This document shows positions 24,273 to 35,263 of a stretch of DNA of 64,000 nucleotides, one piece after another (position 1 is the stretch's first letter; every line of letters starts with the position of its first letter). The notes under the pieces were generated by a model. That model was given only the letters and a program-made list of their open reading frames with translations, was not told the DNA's origin and did no database searches. Where the stretch lies: contig NC_088677.1 of assembly GCF_950023065.1 (NCBI RefSeq), positions 83,477,469 through 83,541,468 on the forward strand, written 5' to 3'. The translations under genes and the position numbers were made by a program. The DNA is from Planococcus citri (taxonomy: Eukaryota; Arthropoda; Insecta; Hemiptera; Pseudococcidae).

Positions 24273-24901
24273 ATATTTGTTATATTTTTATTCAATTTGT
24301 AACCATTTCCTCGACTTGTATTAATTTGTTTAAAATATTTTAATAAGGACTTCAATAAGTATAGAAGAATGAAACATGAAATAAAGTTTTTGAAAGTTTC
24401 ATTTCAAAAATTGAATTATTTATGAAAATGATCAATTTTCAAAGTAAACAATTAGTTTCCCAAAAAAAACGTTCCAATAAGTACCCAACACTCTACTCTC
24501 AGCAACGAGAAAATTCCCAATTGAAAAAAAAAAATTCAACCTAAACGTTAAGACAAAAATGCTCATTTTTAACCGCAATAAAATGCATGGTTTTAAGGAC
24601 ACTTCATTCTCTTCTACATAAGATAAATGGATCTGAATATCTTGCTACACAGTATATTTTCCTATTCTCTAACACACATAACAAAATTCATGTTAATTTA
24701 CATACCATTTAATTGAATCGTAGAAATCAGTTAGGCACATCTGATATGTACATAAATCTCGATGTTACATCAAATTAAACGAAGAGATTGGAATTCGCTT
24801 ATGTCTAATTGTAGCTGCAATGTTAAATCTCAAACAGTATTTTTTTTTAGTGATACTGAATTTCATCATTAGTTCGTTGTTCGTTCTTGGCATGTATTGA
24901 A

Positions 24902-27900
24902 ATGAAAACGTTCAAAATGAGTTACTTTAAATTTTTCATGTTCGCGGGATTTTTAGGTGAGTTGAGTATACTTTATTAGTTAGTCGTCCTTATGACCCAA
25001 TCACAAAAATGTTGAGCATAAAAATCATTTCGGAAAATTAAAGTTTTGAAAAAGATCAAATCTTCAATTTCCAACAAAACAAATTAATATAACATGGGTA
25101 TTTTTTTCGAAAATAATTCAACAACGCGAGTAAAAATCATGTTGGAAATGTGCAACACTGCCATCGAAATTTTGACATTTTTTGAAACCGGTTCATCAAC
25201 TTGCAAACAGTTGATAAACAATACCCAAAAATTGTAGATAGAGAAAGAAGCTTGAAACAAAAGTTGTGGAGCGTGAAAAATTATACAATTCTGTCTAATC
25301 CCATTTTGAACCGGTTCGTTGGTTCGCATTTAGCAACCAGTTTTTGACAATCACCTGAAAATCGGAGATCGAGAGAAAAGCTAGAAACAAAAGTTGTCGT
25401 CGTCGTTGTTTTCTTGTAAGCGGTAGGCCTGTTGGCCTGTCTGCTGAGGTGTGGAACCTGTTGAGGATGAGCCTGAGGTATCCGTGAGTTTCCTCCTTGG
25501 TTTCCCTCTGCTTCTCTTCCCCGTCTGTGTATATTGGAGGACCTGTTTTGGTGATCTTGTTTCCTCCATCCTTTTGACATGATTTCTCCAATCTTTCCTA
25601 TACTGTTTTATCTTCTTCATGACTGGCTTCACTCCGAGATCTGCTGTTATTTTCTCAGATGGGACTCTGCCTCTGAGAGTCACCCCTGCCGTTCTCCTCA
25701 TGAACTTCATCTCTGCTGCCGTTATTCTTCTTTTATCAGATTTCTTCAGTGCCCATACCTCGCTTCCATAGGTCATCATTAGTATTGCTAGGGTATTGAA
25801 CACCTTCAATCTTGTTTCTTTTCGCACCTTACTGCTTCTCAGGGTCCTATTTATCAGTCCTGTGACTCTCAGGAACTTTGCAATCTTTCCACCAACATCT
25901 ACTTCTCCCTGGTATGATATCGTGTTTCCCAGGTATTTGAAATTATTGACCTGTTCAATGATTTTTCCATTAATTACAATCTTGCTTCTTACTGGTTCCT
26001 TTCCGTTGAAGGCCATTGTTTTTGTTTTCTCTGATGATATTCTCATATCATATTTTTCTGATGTCTTTGTTAGATTGTACATTGATCTCTGTAGGTCATC
26101 TTCTGTTTCAGCTAGTACTGCTTGATCATTTGCAAATAGCACTGTTGATATTTCCAGCCTTCTGTCTGTTTCGATTCCTTTTGACTTCATTTTCTGCCAT
26201 TCTTTTGCCATGTGATCCATGTACATGTTGAATAAGACACATGACAGTGGGCATCCCTGGCAAACTCCTCTGTTTATTTCTGCTTGTTTTGAGAGTTTAT
26301 TTCCAATTTGTACTCTTATTCTAGTGTTCTTATACGTATATGCTGTTTATCACCTTACTCATTTTATATGTTATCTCTTCATCTTTTAGGACTTCAAACA
26401 GTTTTTTTCTATTAACCCTATCATATGCTTTTTCCAGGTCTATAAAGCACATGTGTGTTTCTAGGTTGTATTCGATCCTTTTTTCCATCAGTAGTTTCAC
26501 TATATAACTTGCGTCAGTGCATGATCTTCCTTTTTTAAATCCGTTTTGAATTTCTGACAGCTTTTCTTCTGCATGATCTGCCAATCATTTTGCCAGTATT
26601 TTTGCATATGTGACCGTCTGTGATAAAACCAACCATCTGTCACAAAAAAATTAAAATTTTTTTTTCACGAATTTTTGTCTCCTAAACCATTTAAAGCCCA
26701 AAAATAGGCGAAAAAACATTTTTCGATTTTTGCGATGGATGGTTGGTTTTATCACGGACAGTCACATATACCTTATAGCAGGTGTTGAGTAGACTTATTC
26801 CTCGGTAGTTTTTCAGGTTTGACATATCGCCTTTCTTAAACAGTGGTATTACAATTACTGTTTTGAAATCTTCAGGTACCTTTTCTTCTTGATACATCCT
26901 ATTTAGGAATTCCAGAAGTCTTCTTTTGAATTCGCCACTTGCATATTTGTACAATTCTGTTGGTATGCCATCTTCTCCTGGAGCTTTTGCATTTTTTGCC
27001 GTTTTCGAAGCTTCTGGTAGCTCTTTAAATGAAATTCTGTCTTCTGTTTCTCCAATTTCATCTTCTATCTTTGTATCTTGTGCATTTTCATCACTCCAGA
27101 GTTCTTCAAAATATTCCTTTGCATCATTTATTTTAATCTTTGGCAAACCCACTCTTTCGTTAAAATTTGTGTAAATTCTTCTTATGATCTTGTACACCTT
27201 TGGCCATAACTTGTACCTATGTGTCATGCTCCAGGAATGTGATGAAATTTTCCCAGCTCTCTCTCTCTGTAATTTCCTGGACTTTCTCTTGACTTTTGCC
27301 AACTGTTTTCGATATTCTTCACCATCAATCTCACTTTATGTGCTCATGAATTTTCTAAATACCTGTCTTTTCTTTTTTATGAGTTCTTGGATTTTGTTGT
27401 CCCAATTCTTTATTCGCTTTGCCCCGTTTCTGCAAGGAACCATTCCTAAGCTTTCTTTTGCCACTTTTGTCACAATGGTGAATGGATTTGATATTTTTCC
27501 ATTCTTCTTCCATGTCCTGGCTTTTTGGTATCTCTTCACTTATGATGTTCATCCGTCTTTGGTACAGTCATCTTTACTGACATATTCCCCTGGTCACAAC
27601 TCACGGGGTTCAACTTGTCGCTCCATAGCAAACACTTTTATCAAGGCATGTTGAAACCACTCATAAGTAAAGTGAGAGGTGTTTTTTTAAAAAAATGCAT
27701 GTGAAATAGAAAAAACTGTTGATTTATCTGGAATTTTCACGATTTAGGGTCATGAAGGATTGACGTTTAAGGTAAGATATCGCAATTTGATTTTTTTTAT
27801 TTTGGCTGTAAATTGCGTTTTTGCAGTTACCCCAGAAAAAATCGACTCAGGGTAATTCCAAAAACAATTTTTTTTTCATTTTTGCACTTACCACATTTTT

Positions 27901-30900
27901 TGCCCTAAATAACTTGAAAATGTTTGGAAATTACAAAAAAAGTAAACTTCCACGGTCACATGATAAGTTACACATTAGAGAAGTGATTAACAGTTTTACT
28001 GAATTTTAAAATTATTGCTACTTTTTAATGTTTCACTAATACATTTGACAAAAAATGTGTTTCTATGACGAGTTTTTTAGATAAAAAACAACAGAAATGA
28101 TCAATAGTTGATTTTTTGTTCATTTTAGCGAGTTTAAAAATAATAATTTTTCAACATTTTTTCGGGAAGTGGAAAAGTTATGGAATTTTTGATCAAATCA
28201 AGACCATGAATACATCAAAAGTTAGCAAATGACACGTAAAATACAGCGAGTGTGTTGAAAATGCAAAAAAATAAAAACATGAAAAATATCACCCACTTTT
28301 GCATTTACTCCAACATGGGGTAAATACAAAAGTCGATTTTCAAATTTTTAAATTGCAATTTTCTCCACGATTTGTGGACCAAATTGTATCAACATTTTAC
28401 CATTGATAGAGAACCCACTGAAGTATAAGTGGTACAAATTTCAGCTTCATCCGTGCAATAGTCTTCTCACAGAGCCCTCTCAAATTGTCACTAATCAAAA
28501 AGTGCTTTGCAATTATGTACCCCACTCTACCTTACAACTTTTGATTCAACCTTTTTTTTGTATTTTTAATTTTTAGGTGATTGTCGAAACCTGGTTGCTA
28601 AATGCGAACCAATGAACCGGTTTCAAAATGTGACTGCACAAAATTGTCTAATTTTTCACGCCCTACAACTTTTGTTTTGAGCTTTTTTCTCTATCTACAA
28701 TTTTTCAGTACCTATTGTTTGTTAACTGGTTGGAAATTAATGAACCGGTTTCAAAAATTCATATCACGTTTTTGTCACCTTAGTGTGTGGAATACATTGC
28801 GCCAATACAAACCATTTTGAATTTTTTGACCAAACTGGTTTTTCAATTTGTGGACACCCTGTACATGGGCCTGAAATTTTCAAGGTCGCTTTCGAAAGCA
28901 TTTATTTTTCCTTACTCAACGCCGCTGCATACATCTCGCTGCTCTTTCCACTTGGAAAATAAAAGCCACCGGGTACTACTTCTTTGAATGTTCAATTTTT
29001 TTATGATTTGGTCAATTGCTATTGCACTCTTTAAAGCAATTCGCTTCCCCAACATGGGAACCTAGAGAACCTACAACGGGTTAACCAAGTTTGATATTTT
29101 GATTTAGGTATAGCTGACAACATTACTCACATTTGTTGATATTTACAGTTTCCTGCACCATTGCTGTCGATGCGAATACATCAAGACGTAAAATACTGCC
29201 AATGAATTTGAGGTCTGCAGAAGAATGCTTTACAAAGAATGCTATTTACGTGGACAAAACTGACATTGCTTTGAAATTAATACAAACTGCAGGCAAATAT
29301 TCCATGCTTCTACGTCCTCGGCGCTTTGGAAAGACTTTTTTAATCAATACGATTGCGTCAATTCTCGAAGGGAAGAAGGAGTTCTTCAAAAATACTTTTA
29401 TTGGTGATGAAAAAAGTGGATACGAATGGCAACCACATACTGTTATAAAACTCACTTTTCAACAACATGACTCCATTATGTATCTGGCTGATGAACTGGT
29501 CGACATAGCAGAAGACTTTGGTGTTGACAGAGCATTAAATCATATTAAACCCACTGACCCTCTTTATTTCATGCGGTTACTACGCAAAATAGCCCCCCGA
29601 CCACACCTTGAGAAGTCAAAACCAGAAAAACTACCAGTGGCTGTGCTTATAGATGAATACGACCTTCCATTCAAAAATGCAAATGATGAGACCCGCCATT
29701 ATTTCCAACAAATTTTCATCATTTTGAAAGCCCTTTCTGATGACAATATTATAAAATTCATTCTTTTCACAGGCTGTAACAAGGCTAATTTGATTTCTCC
29801 TGCCAACACTGGACTATCTACAACGCTTGGTATCCGAGACATTTCGCTTGACCCAGTGTATGCTTCCGTATGCGGTTTTACTGACGATGAGATTGAGAAA
29901 TATTTCAATGATAGTGTGCAAGAAAAGGCAAAAATTCACCAAGTTGAACCGGATATAATTTTCAATGAAATTAAATCTTGTTACGATGGTTATCGCTTCA
30001 CGGAAACGCCGGTATCAGTTTATAACCCAATATCACTGTTGTACTATTTAAATGACAAAAACGTTCTAAGAGGATTAAATTACTGGATTGAAACACAGAA
30101 TCATCCCAAAACTGCAATGGAAGCATTAGTAGAAGCCCGAATGAAAAGTAGGAGTGTGATCTTGAACCTGAAAACATATTATAATCCGAATACACTGTTT
30201 CAACCACTTGAAGATGTTCCAGTTATAAGAGTAGGTGCGACTTCAAATGAACTTAATCAGATTAATCTGAACCAGGTTTCCCTTGAAACAATTCTTTTTC
30301 AAAACGGTTATTTGACAATTCAAGATTATTTTCCAAAGCGCAAGCAATACAAATTGAAGTTTCCCAATAAGGAAATTAGAGGGGCATTTATGTATGCCAT
30401 TGAATTAGCGATGGGAAAAGAAAATGAATGCTTGCGTTTGCATAAAGCAGCAAAGGAAAGCCTCCAAAACTTGAATATTGCAAAGTTGGAAGAAACATTT
30501 AGATCTTTCATACAACAGTACCACTTTGAGAGTCTGCTGGAGACAACAACCACGGATAATGAAAGTATAGTGAAGGCTATTTTACGAAATCTACTATCTC
30601 TGGGGCAGCCTAAAGAGAAACCTTTTCCGGAATTGATTTCAACAGCGAATGAGCATGCCTCAATACTGAATGTTCAACCGGAAGTTGAGACAGAAAAAGT
30701 AAATGGTGGAAAAGGTAAAATTTATCTTCTCATTGAAACATCACGCCATATAATAATGGTAGAAGGGAAATATGGCGCCGATGAAACAAAAATGGAACAA
30801 GGTTGGATACAATTAGAAAATTACAACTTCCCAGATTCTGACGCCAACTGTGAGAAAATTAAGGCGAGACTTTTACTAAATTTCGACAACCAGGGGTTCT

Positions 30901-30992
30901 ACAACTGGAGAGGTGCTACATATTACGCAAATGGGACTGTATGTGAACTCTTGAAACCTGATAAAATTTTTACGAAACCTATTCATCTGTGA
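24902..30992 (+). CDS. Bacterial-type AAA-ATPase with PD-(D/E)XK-like tail; predicted signal peptide from an added exon
   Basis: Two exons, 24902-24956 and 29149-30992, joined in phase across a 4192-bp GT-AG intron, give 632 aa. Exon 2 is one 1.84-kb open frame. It carries the PF09820 hallmarks: NAIYVDKT, the P-loop RPRRFGKT (about 74-81), LIDEYDLPF as Walker B (about 187) and DISLDPVYASVCGFT. The C-terminal part resembles the DUF1703/PDDEXK_9 nuclease-like domain; an E-x-K (VEGK, about 557) is present, but the preceding acidic residue expected in GRxD appears to be Tyr. Such genes are common in bacteria and have been reported as transfers in mealybugs. Exon 1 encodes a short basic start and KFFMFAGFL; after splicing this runs into VSCTIAVDA, a convincing signal peptide. 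An unspliced product could start at Met 29202. Function is unknown; export is inferred. Confidence 0.72.
25170..25361 (-). repeat. Interspersed repeat, left arm of an inverted pair
   Basis: Read on the minus strand, AGGTGATTGTC, TGGTTGCTAAATGCGAACC, ACAACTTTTGTTT and GAACCGGTTTCAAAAA occur in the same order as in the plus-strand copy at 28575-28765. The two lie in opposite orientation 3.2 kb apart inside the AAA-ATPase intron. The unit contains a ~115-bp internal duplication marked by ACAACTTTTGTTT and GAACCGGTT. Confidence 0.8.
25385..27640 (-). pseudogene. Non-LTR retrotransposon (RT part), broken, inside the AAA-ATPase intron
   Basis: Minus-strand frames from high to low coordinate give consecutive parts of one LINE ORF: a linker (27350-27550), then NAKAPGEDGIPTELYKYA, FKKGDMSNLKNYRGISLLNTCYK, IQNGFKKGRSCTDASYI, CFIDLEKAYDRVNR, LFANDQAVLAETEDDLQRS, FKYLGNTISYQGEVD and YGSEVWALKKSDKRRI. 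The endonuclease is missing (5' truncation near 27640). The catalytic FADD is read as FAND. Frames break near 26230-26330 and at a MITE insertion (26609-26766), and at least one stop is present. The element is inactive. It ends about 25 bp from the left interspersed repeat, so it may have inserted next to or into an older copy. Confidence 0.85.
26609..26766. mobile_element. 158-bp MITE with TA target duplication (Tc1/mariner-like)
   Basis: Ends are inverted repeats of about 30 bp: TGTGACCGTCTGTGATAAAA at the left and its near-complement at the right, both continuing with CCAACCATC. TA dinucleotides flank it at 26607-26608 and 26767-26768. Removing the element and one TA puts the two halves of the surrounding RT in one reading frame, apart from one nonsense codon, which strongly supports a real, precise insertion. 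TA duplication points to Tc1/mariner-type mobilisation. Confidence 0.85.
27641..28570. other. Rest of AAA-ATPase intron, no gene seen
   Basis: AT-rich intron sequence. Phrases such as CATTTTTGCACTTACC and TTTTGCATTTACTCC hint at an old diverged repeat. Nothing coding is recognisable. Confidence 0.4.
28575..28765 (+). repeat. Interspersed repeat, right arm of an inverted pair
   Basis: A diverged copy (roughly 85 percent identical by eye) of the sequence at 25170-25361 in inverted orientation. It lies about 380 bp before the exon 2 acceptor of the AAA-ATPase gene. Confidence 0.8.
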
Positions 30993-32452
30993 ACACTGAA
31001 CAGTGCGAACAATCATTCGCGTCAGAGGCAGTCTACACACGCATGTTGCCAAATATCACCGGACATCCCTGTGAACACAAGCGACTACAAATGTCTCAGA
31101 AGGAAGCCATTCTCTTCAAGTGATAGTCTGAACTGCCACATCAGAACATTCTGCATAACCTCACATACCAGAAGTTCATTTTTAGATATAAAAAACTGCA
31201 ATGTTGAGCTTCCCATTCTTTGTACAAAATTTTAAAAAGAAGGTGGCAATTGTTGCTTTAGAAACCCTTTTCAATCCATTTCAAAATTTAAAAAAATATA
31301 TTAGGTGGTCATATTTTTGGTGCCGTATCACCCCTCCGGAGGTATCATGATTATGATGCACCAGTCGCCATTTCTGTGACCCGATACACCTGCTCCCTCC
31401 AACTGTCCCTGTTTATAGGGTGCTCCTGATGGATGTTGGGAAGGTGCACCCGGTGGTCTAATGAATGGAGTTTGTCCATCTCATGGGGGAGCGTCCACGC
31501 CCTCTTGTTCCTTCTACCTGGTCTTGGGTGAACAGGGACTCCATCGCATCAGTCCTTGCGACATGCCCAAAGTATTTGAGGATTCTGCTGAGAACCACTG
31601 CAGACAGCCTTTTCTGGACACCGACTTCACCCAGGATGGAAACATTGGTCCTTTTCTTCATCCAAGGAATCCAGAGCATTCTTCTGCAACACCACATTTC
31701 AAAATGCATCAATTTTTCTTCTGTCTCTCTTTTAGGGTCTTGCTCAAAGCTGTATCTGGCCAAATCTTCTTTAGGCAAGACATGGAGCTTCTTGTGATTT
31801 GCGCTCTGCGTCTTATCTCGGCATCACTGCTTCCTTCGTTATCCACAATGGACCCCGCAGGTATACAAATTGGTTCACCACTTCGATTCCCTCAATTTCT
31901 ATGATCTCAAGCGAGTTGTTCTCTGGCCAATTCACAATCATAATCTTCATCTTTGCTTTATTTATCAGCAGGCCATATTTTGCACTAACCTCTTCCAAGC
32001 ATTTCAGAAAACCAGTCATATTTTTGGCACTTGAGGCGATGAGGGTTGTGTCATCAGTATAACGGAGGTTTGACATTTGTACACCTCCGATCAATACTCC
32101 TCCCTGCCATTTGTCTGAGCCATCATCACTGGTGCTTTCTGATACAAGTAGCTGTATAGTCTCCTGATCTATATAGGTATTATTTGTATAGATTGAACAG
32201 GAGTGGGAACAGAATGCAGCACTAGCATACTCCTCTCTATGAGTGGAACTTCTCCAATGTTGCTTCTCTGTTAATTCGAACATTTGCCATGCTCCCCTCA
32301 TACAGTTGTTTTATCAGCCACACCAGATGTATTGGGGCACCTATCTCGAGTAGAATTCTCCACAGTTTTTGCCATTGTACACAGTCTATAGACACTGCAC
32401 CTGGGGGAAGACATCAAACTAACTGCCATTTTGGCTGAATTATGTATGTCAT

Positions 32453-32639
32453 GCCAATTTCTCCCGCTGGATGCTCTTGGCTGCGCTGTTGTCAAATTCT
32501 TAAACAAAATACAGTGCAACCAAGAGCACCCAGTGGGAGAAATTGGCGCTACACAAAAAATCACACTACTGTCCCTTTTCTTCATTGCCAGCAGATTGAA
32601 GTACAGCACTGCCAAGAGCACCCAGCGGGAGAAATTGGC
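32453..32639. repeat. 28-bp motif in three copies, one inverted, inside the LINE remnant
   Basis: A 28-bp motif (CCAAGAGCACCCAGCGGGAG then AAATTGGC) occurs at 32520-32547 and 32612-32639 on the plus strand and, as its reverse complement with one mismatch, at 32453-32480. Because it interrupts the RT sequence it looks like a small inserted element that could fold back. No ORF is associated. Confidence 0.7.
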
Positions 32640-32851
32640 ATAACACAAAACATTACTACCATCCCTTTTCCCTGTTGCCTGCAGTTTGATGTCTTCCAGG
32701 AGGGCCCAGGTGCAGTGTCTGTGACGCAGTTGAATGCTTTCTTGTAATCTATAAAACACAGAACTGTACGCACATTGTATTCTATGCTTTCTCAATCAGC
32801 AATCTGTGGTTGAGGATCTGCTCCCTCGTTCCTCTTCCTCTCACTGATCCT

Positions 32852-32973
32852 GCTTGTTCTGGAGGGATTTGACTGCGCATGAGTGAGTATAACCTGTCGT
32901 ACACAATCTTCAGCTTGTTCTGGAGGGATTTGACTGTGCATAAGTGAGTATAACCTGCTGTACACAATCTTCA
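32852..32973 (-). repeat. 61-bp tandem duplication in the LINE remnant
   Basis: Two adjacent copies (32852-32912 and 32913-32973) begin GCTTGTTCTGGAGGGATTTG and differ at a handful of positions. Each encodes the same RT stretch ending in SQIPPEQA, so it is a post-insertion duplication. Confidence 0.85.
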
Positions 32974-33110
32974 ATAGTACTTTGCTGGCATGACATATCA
33001 GGACGATTGTTCTGTAGTTCCCACAGTTCCCAGGAGATCCTTTTTTGTACAGAGTGACATATGTCGACTGTACCCAGTCCTACGGCCATTTGCCGCTCAG
33101 CCATATTGAG

Positions 33111-35240
33111 TTGCCGGGGGGGGGGGGGTCTTAATGAAAATAATTTGTCAACCTATTTGTAGTTGTTCCCACTGCCGCTGCACTTGCAACAGCGCTGTTT
33201 TCAGAATTGAAACTTACTTTTGTGTTTGTGGTACAGTTTAGTACTTGCAGATAAAGTGATGCATCAAATTGATATGCCCAGGTAACGAATCAAGTTAATG
33301 TCAGTGAGGAAACCTATAGCTCGAACTGTTGGCCTTGGGAAATACTTTGCAATTATTATAATGCATTTTTTACATCTTTTGTAGATTTCAAGCAAAAAAT
33401 TGAAAAATCAACTAAGAAATAAATTTTTTTATCATTTATAAAAGCATCATTTTTATTTTTTGAACATTATAAATAATCCAACAGTTCGGTTTTCAACCCC
33501 CCCTCCCAAATTTGTTCAAACCACATGTAATTTTCAACTATTGGGGGGGGGGGGTCAATTTGACAAACTTAATGACACTTTCTGCAGTTTTCACAAATCA
33601 TCATTCAATTTTGAGAATTTCCGATTAATTCTTGGTATCTTTTAATAATCTAATCTAAGCAGTAAGCATTTGAGCAGTCCGTATAGAATACTCGCGTTTC
33701 AGAATGAAAGAGTAATTTTATAATCCTTATGAAAAAAGTTACGTACATCGCGGAATTTGAAAATCACCTGAAATAATTGTCCATCAGGTTTGAATCGAAG
33801 TGATCTGATTTTTGGAAAACGAATTTGGAAACAGTACATTAAATTGTTGAGTTCAAAAACGATTTTGATTTTTAATGAATTTTAAAAAAATTAAACTCGA
33901 ATTAAAAATGGAAAAAAATCAAAATTTTACCAAATAGATCAAAAGAGCTAACTCATAACAGAAACAAAAACAAAGCAACCAACAGAAGTACAGATTACCT
34001 GAAGCAACATAAACAGAAAACCAAAAAAATGGCGATAAAAAATTTCTAAAAATTGAAAATGCAAAGAAAGGAGCATCGTTAAAGCGTGATACGGATATTC
34101 GAACAAAAAATATGGGTAGCTTAGTTACCTACTCACCATGAAGGTGCCATCATCGAAAAAGATCAGTATCAGAAACCTTGAAGAAAAAAGTTGAGAAATT
34201 TCTCCATGAAATCGTCAATTCAACTTTCCTCGCCAGATGTCGTCTTCATCTCGAAAACAGAGCAATAAAACGTACTTTACCCAATTAACCTGGTTATGTA
34301 TTTCAGTTTCGAAAGTAAAACAACTTAGAATGAATAATTAAACGATAGTAAAAATAGGAAAAGGAAATAATAAAAACAATGTTTAAAGCGTAGGTAAATA
34401 TAGTATGTATATCGGTGATTTTTTTTTCATCATTTTATCAATTTTCGTTTAAATAGTAAAATACACATACGAGTAAATTTGGTCGCTTTTGAGCAAACCT
34501 TTTTATCCAAAAATTGTATCATATCGTCGCTTTGGAACACCCCGCGACGACGTTATTTTCTATACGTAAAAATTAACTAATAACGTAGGTATTATTTTGA
34601 TAATCGCTTTCAATGCTGTGTAATTATTAACGATGATTATCGAGCAAATGAGGTTGTATGTAGTACTGTAAGGAATGAAGAAGAAAACCAAATCCGTCAT
34701 CGAGGGAACCAAACCAACGATCCAGCTGCCCATTGCCCATTGCTCATTGGTCATTTAAGTAGGTAAACGATGATGACGATGTGCGGGAAACGTTGATATG
34801 TCACGTGCGTCTATGGTTGGGCACCCCTTGACTGGCATCGAGTGTGTAGAGTAGTGTAATGTATAAAAACCCACGTAGACTGCTACGTACCATGATCCCG
34901 CACATAAAAAAAATAAAATAAACCCGTCAGGTAAAAAAAGAACATACAATCGTACAGAATACGAGTAGGTGTTCTAGATTCAAACGTTAGAGATCTGATT
35001 CCTCTTCCTCGAGCTAACGTGAGCAGTGAGACGAAAAATATTTGCATGAGAAAGAGAAACAGGCTCACAGATGAACCATTCAGAAATCAAATTTGCCCCC
35101 TTTGGGGCCCATAATCGAAAAATGGGTAATCGGCGAGTTCGTTCTCATACAAAATTTTCACATCAACGAATCAAATTTCACGATTCAAGAATCTAGATCA
35201 AATTCAAGGAGTTAAATAACTTGAAAAAATGTTCAAAAAC
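33111..35240. other. Intergenic stretch, no gene identified
   Basis: Contains G or C runs at 33117-33128, 33499 and 33543, otherwise AT-rich. Around 34500-35000 the sequence becomes less repetitive and includes GTATAAAAACCC (about 34861), a plausible TATA box on the plus strand. No convincing coding region follows. Part may be 3' UTR or intron of the Hrs gene, whose transcript continues leftward. Confidence 0.4.
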
Positions 35241-35246
35241 TTACCG
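35237..35246 (-). promoter_or_regulatory. Hrs: Splice donor just after the Hrs stop codon
   Basis: On the minus strand AACGGTAAGTTT begins 19 nt beyond the TAA. It is a near-consensus donor and suggests an intron in the 3' UTR. Being less than 50 nt past the stop, it would not be expected to trigger nonsense-mediated decay. Confidence 0.45.
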
Positions 35247-35263
35247 TTCGACGACGACGACGA

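Larger units (their letters stand above)
31310..33110 (-). pseudogene. Decayed non-LTR retrotransposon (RT and C-terminal tail)
   Basis: On the minus strand, pieces of an insect LINE of the kind usually labelled endonuclease-reverse transcriptase are spread over several frames: QIPPEQAGSVRGRGTREQI (about 32870-32800), CFIDYKKAFNCV (about 32760-32730), LRYTDDTTLIASSAKN (about 32075-32025) and FEMWCCRRMLWIPWMKKRT with GRGRSPMRWTNSI (31458-31778). Order and spacing fit one element, 5'-truncated near 33110. It is disrupted by many frameshifts, a 61-bp duplication and an insertion around 32425-32715. It differs from the LINE in the AAA-ATPase intron and from the Jockey element. Confidence 0.82.
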
